Shown here one piece after another: positions 59,838-64,000 of a stretch of 64,000 bases of DNA (within the stretch, counting starts at the first letter, position 1; every line of letters begins with the position of its first letter). The position numbers and the translations under genes were made by a program. The notes under the pieces are model-generated. The model ran no database searches. It was not told the DNA's origin and saw only the letters and a list, made by a program, of their open reading frames with translations. Source of the stretch: Takakia lepidozioides (lineage: Eukaryota > Streptophyta > Takakiopsida > Takakiales > Takakiaceae); the NCBI GenBank assembly GCA_030704615.1, contig CM060731.1:26536001-26600000 (forward strand), written 5' to 3'.

Positions 59838-60325
59838 ATTGCGTCGTTGTGTTGACATCGTCATATCTAGAGATGGTTTGCGTACCCTAGCGGATGTTGT
59901 TCTCGCCGACCCCACTCGAGCGGATCTGCTATATCGAGCAGTTACCACACCAGGCATGGCAGCCATTGTAGCAGCAGCTCAGGCCAAGGAGCGCGACTAC
60001 AGCGATCGTCACCCCATCGACAAATTTCTTCCGCTGGCGGTCGAGATATTTGGCTCATTGCACCGGCACTTCGACGATTTTCTGCGGACATGTGCACATC
60101 ATGCAGCCAAGAGCGGGTCCACTGGCATCCCACATGCCTCCGTCCTTGTCGCCTATTATCGACAACGAGTTTCAGTTGCTTTGCAGAGAGCACAAGCCAT
60201 ATTTTGCATCGAGCTGATGTGGTTAGCTCCGCGTCATCTCATCTTCCGCCTATGCTTGACACTTTGCCTATCTCCTTGTCTGATCTCCTCCAGGCTGTTG
60301 GCTGGGAGGGTCGCTCTGCTTGAGT
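59838..60325 (+). pseudogene. LINE C-terminal fragment (from the V-D-I motif on)
   Basis: An open frame from about 59827 to 60325 reads RRCVDIVISRDGLRTLADVV, ADPTRADLLYRAV, KERDYSDRHPIDKFLPLAVE and PHASVLVAYYRQRVSVALQR. It begins at the same V-D-I point at which the LINE fragment at 36240-36545 stops, in the same orientation, but the two overlap by about ten codons and are not identical there. The upstream RT is absent. Confidence 0.55.
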
Positions 60326-60432
60326 AGCTTACTATAGCTTCTGTTTTCGTCGCTGGTTGAGTAGCTTACTATAGCTTTTGTTCTCTTCTCTAGCTGAGTA
60401 CCTTACTATAGCTTTTTGTTTTCTTCTCTTGT
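60322..60432 (+). repeat. Three tandem ~37-bp units
   Basis: GAGTAGCTTACTATAGCTT and near copies begin at about 60322, 60359 and 60395. A run of C then T follows at 60441-60464, as in a decayed LINE 3' tail. Confidence 0.75.
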
Positions 60433-60464
60433 TTCTTGTTCCCCCCCCCCCTTTTTTTTTTTTG

Positions 60465-61406
60465 GGAACTTCTCATCCTATGCGCGTTCACCCATTGTAC
60501 ATGTTGTAAATAAAATCTTGTAGGGTTTCATCTGGATGGCTTATGTGACTTACGATATGCCTCATATCCATATGCCCCCACGTGGAGAGCCTGACCTCAA
60601 AGTATAAACCTTGGAATCTGGAGTGGGAGGGCGCGTTGTTAGTGAAGGTGACAATGATTGAAAGTAAGATCTGTCGACCTTAACAAGTCTATATTCCTTG
60701 GAATCAGTAAAGAAAGTGAATGTGGCAGAAACAGGTTAGCAGATTACCATTGACTTTGGGCATCTAGTTTTCCTTGCCTAGCGCTCGTTACAGTGCATTC
60801 CACACCAAGAATAAAATCGCGGACTAAGATAATAAGCAGTGGATAGTGAGTGCGATCTGCTCATCTCCAAATCGTTGCAGAGGTACCGTACTGACCTAGC
60901 TTATTGGCACTTCCGCGCCTAAATAAAAACGCGCGCCTACCTACTCTTGTTTCCCGCCAAAGGAATCAATCACAAGATCTAGGGTTCCTCCGCCCCAGGT
61001 TTGCTTTCCTTGGATCCTTACCTATGCTCTTGCAATCTGAGCCTGGCATTGTGCTTAGGACCGCCCGACAATTCACAGACACCCGCATTTGCAGTAGATG
61101 CGCGAGCTTGCCTCAGATTGCTGCTCACCTTGCCAGTCTCTTGCGGAGCTCAAAGTATACTCGTTTTCGTCACCTGTTTGCAATCTGAACCTCGTCTCTT
61201 CTCGTCTTTGTCGGCATCGATCATTGGCATTCCCGAAGTGTCCAGTGCTTACCACATTCTGTACCAGTTTGTTTTACACGGACCCGGTGCTTATTGCTTG
61301 GACACCTATAAGAAGGTCGAATTGCCCTGTTTCGTGTGGATCAGGCCGGATTCGTGTGAGATCGCGCTCAGATAGAATAAGTGACGATTTGTGTGCTGTA
61401 TTGGCG
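60465..61406. promoter_or_regulatory. 5' flank and leader of the mutase gene
   Basis: No supported gene. Open frames around 60904-61375 lack domains and lie just upstream of the mutase start; the stretch should hold its promoter and 5' UTR. Confidence 0.35.
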
Positions 61407-63966
61407 ATGGAGATTGACAGACAGGCGGTGGAGTCATTCCCGGTGCCTGCAGGTCTGTACATCCGTTCTCTCTATTTCTTGGTCACAGGCGGCCATTGAT
61501 CTTTCAGCAGTATCATCAAATTCACACTTGATCTGTAGTTAATTGGTCAATGTACAAGGCGAAGTCTCGCCGGCCTGTTGTGCTACGGCATGGTAATGTC
61601 CACCAGAATATATCAATGGCCCTTGTGTAATGCGCTTAAGGAATTACAGTTCACATTCTGTAATCTAGAAAACACTAATACTGGGAGTGAGTTTTGGGCG
61701 ATTATGTCAAGGTTTTTTTGGATCTGCTGTCAGAGGGGGGTCATGTTATTTTCTCAAGAACACGCCATGGTCAGACATCTCAAACCGCAATGAAAAAATA
61801 TAAAATAATCCTGCAATGGCGAGTTTTCGATGACAGGGGTGAAATTCTCGTATGGAACCGCGGGATTCCGCACGGATGCAGCATTGTTGCCCTCCACAGT
61901 GTTCCGAATGGGAATGTTGGCAGCCTTGCGGTCTCGAAGTGCAGGTGGCGTAACAGGAGTGGTTATCACTGCTTCACACAACCCTGTCCATGAGAACGGG
62001 GTGAAATTGGCAGATCCAACTGGTGGCATGCTCAGTGTAGAATGGGAGCTCTATGCAAACATGTTAGCTAATGCACAAAATCTGGATGCTGTTGAACAGG
62101 TGCCCACTTTTCTTCCAAGTGCCTCCAGCTATTTTCCCGTTTCTGACCACTTTTAGAAGTCATGAAGCAATATGTATGCAGTTTGGGATGGTAGTGTTTG
62201 CAGAGCTGCAAATAAAATTTAGGGACGATTTGAGGAGTTTGAGAGAATTGCAAACATCTCCGATTATCTGTAAGTGATGGTGTGGTCAATTTATTTTCTG
62301 CTGGTTTGTCGAATCTGAATTCATGACGACATCAATTGGTTTTTGACAGCAGAGCAGAATGAGAGAGAGGGACAGAGAGAGATATGAACCTATTGATGTT
62401 TCCCTGACCTCAGTGCCGTCCTCTCTTGAGGGTATAGTTGACAAGATACTGATCCTCCTGGAGGGAGCTCTGGGTATTCCATGGTATATGAGAGCCACCC
62501 CGAAATTGCCATAGTACTGATGTATGGCTGGTAGAAACCTGCTAACAGGCCATCGAGCATAGATTTAAGGGCTGCCATTAACATTATGCTGACCGCGGTA
62601 GTTTGTCAAACACTGTTCTTCTAGTTGCAGTAGATGAGATACATGCACTTACACCCTCATCATCTTTTTGGGAACAAAAGGATGGCAGCATCCATTAGCT
62701 TAAATCCTTACAACCTTCGAGGGCACCGCTGTGGATGCAGATGGAGAGTGAGGTGTGCCATTCTTAACAGATATTCTGAGAATGCATGCTGATAAGTTTT
62801 GACAGTACAGGTGGTCAGAGAGATCGCGAAGAAAGAGGGCATCCAGGGCAGGAATGAATTGAATGGAAAAGTGCTGCTGGCCAGGGACACAAGGCCCAGT
62901 GGGGAGTCTCTGCTTACAACTGCGCAACAGGTATAGCTCTCCCCAATTCAAGCCTTATGTTGGGTTTGCCTTTTATCTCAGGAAGGGAGCATCAGGTTGA
63001 CACCTCTACTAGCCATGTTGATGTCTTTAAAAGTCTCTCTTTAGATTGGATTGAGGAGACCTAAAGAGGGCTATTGGCACCAACGCCCAGTACACCTTAA
63101 TTCAAGCCTCAGAGTATTATCTTTCCAGTGAGGGCATGAGCTTTTAGAGAAGACCCCTTGTGATGGATTTCCTCTATAGAGCCTGCAGTACCATTAGCCC
63201 TTGTTTCTCTATTTGTAGGGGAATGACTAATTTTCTTTTCTCTCATGTGTTAGCTGGAAGGTCAGGTATGGAATGTGAGTACACCTTGCCAGGTAGGTAA
63301 TAATGAAATTTAATAATATTAGTATATGTGGGAAGGGTGTTGAAGCAGTGGGGGGCGTACTGGCATACGACATGGGCATTCTGACAACTCCACAACTGCA
63401 CTGGATGATTTTGTCTATTAACAGGGGCCTTCCTGCCTCTGAAGCTGATTACTTCTTGCAGCTCTCCAATGCCTTCAGGTGGATCTTCCTGTCTTTGTCT
63501 CTCTCTCCCTGTCTCCCTTTGCCCTACGTGTCATTGTCTTTGTCATTGTCTTGTCTTCAAGTATTCATGAACAACATCTTTGCCTCTGGTTTAAGCATCA
63601 CTTCAATTTGTTTCACATCTATTGGGGTATTTGGATACTAGTCTGCAACTTCATCCTTTTCCAAGGATTTACTGAAAGCTTTCCAGTGTAAACTTGTCTT
63701 TCTTTCCTCAGAATACTGGTGAAAGAAGGTCCTCCTGCCACCCCTGCAGATCCTGCACAATATGAATTGATTGTGGATGCAGCCAATGGTGTGGGTGCCA
63801 GCAAGCTCATGAAATTACAGCAACTTATCCCAAGCCTCAGTTTGCAAGTTCGGAACTCCGGCAAGATAGGGGAGGGGTTGCTGAATGATGGCGTCGGTGC
63901 TGATTTTGTGCAAAAGGAAAAGGTTGCTCCTCGTGGCTTCAGGTTGCCCGGAGATGTCGCAAGAAG
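61407..63966 (+). CDS. Phosphoacetylglucosamine mutase, 5' part (runs off the window)
   Basis: Converts GlcNAc-6-phosphate to GlcNAc-1-phosphate on the way to UDP-GlcNAc in the cytosol. Exons read: 61407-61452 (ATG, ending FPVPAG), 61837-62099 (KFSYGTAGFRTDA, then VVITASHNPVHENG with the phosphorylated active-site Ser), 62811-62930 (LLARDTRPSGESLL), 63336-63478 (GILTTPQLHW) and 63712-63966 (LIVDAANGVGASKL, GVGADFVQKEKV). Phases agree. The Mg-binding DGDGDR-type loop and the C-terminal phosphate-binding domain should lie beyond 64000. The start of exon 4 and the last donor are tentative. Plants call this gene AGM or DRT101; no frame damage is visible. Confidence 0.88.
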
Positions 63967-64000
63967 GTCATTTCGCTTCTCTTTGCATGTACGTATGAGA

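Overview
The window looks like nuclear DNA of a plant-lineage eukaryote, most likely a streptophyte alga or early-diverging land plant; a Chara-type charophyte is my best guess but is not proven. The reasons are a plant-type RecQ helicase of the SIM class, long genes with many GT-AG introns, a plant-style RING-PHD protein, degenerate TTTAGGG-like tracts, and a Ty3/gypsy element carrying a cytosine methyltransferase, a combination known from charophytes. There is no operon logic here; it is host genes set in a repeat-rich landscape.

Host genes: (1) a 16-exon RECQ-SIM DNA helicase on + (1379-12599); (2) a three-exon RING+PHD protein on + (27084-29666); (3) the 5' half of phosphoacetylglucosamine mutase on + (61407 to beyond the right edge), an enzyme of UDP-GlcNAc synthesis. 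A broken LRR gene lies on - at 35.1-35.9 kb and a tentative small gene on - at 33.1-34.7 kb.

12.6-26.5 kb is a graveyard of repeats: foldback elements, a 1.2-kb long-inverted-repeat element with arrays of a CAATTCAATTGAATTG palindrome, two LINE relics, a fragment of a transposon-borne DNA methyltransferase, a TA-flanked inverted-repeat element, tandem repeats and a SINE-like tRNA-derived piece.

36.5-59.8 kb is the most interesting part. I read it as one old DNA transposon with inverted GGCGTGAGC-rich ends. It carries two divergently transcribed genes: a beta-class (motif IV before motif I) bacterial-style DNA methyltransferase on - (37.2-42.9 kb), and a MULE-like transposase on + with a SUMO-interaction-like motif, a FLYWCH-like zinc region and a SWIM finger (43698-44123 continuing at 56173-59257). 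That transposase gene is split by a 12,045-bp Ty3/gypsy retrotransposon (44124-56168) flanked by a 4-bp AGTC duplication; removing the element and one AGTC restores the reading frame exactly. The gypsy element encodes gag, zinc knuckles, a protease, a DNMT3-like C5-cytosine methyltransferase, RT-RNase H-integrase and a C-terminal PHD finger. Two unrelated DNA methyltransferases and two chromatin-type readers are thus nested in one locus. A second truncated copy of the beta-MTase end (18.3-19.7 kb) and a 2.1-kb non-autonomous relative (29954-32054) share the same GTGAGC-rich termini.

Many coding regions of the mobile elements contain single-base frame changes. Some may be decay, but a 307-bp tandem duplicate at 41.9-42.4 kb whose copies differ mainly by one-base run-length changes suggests uncorrected long-read error in this part of the assembly.
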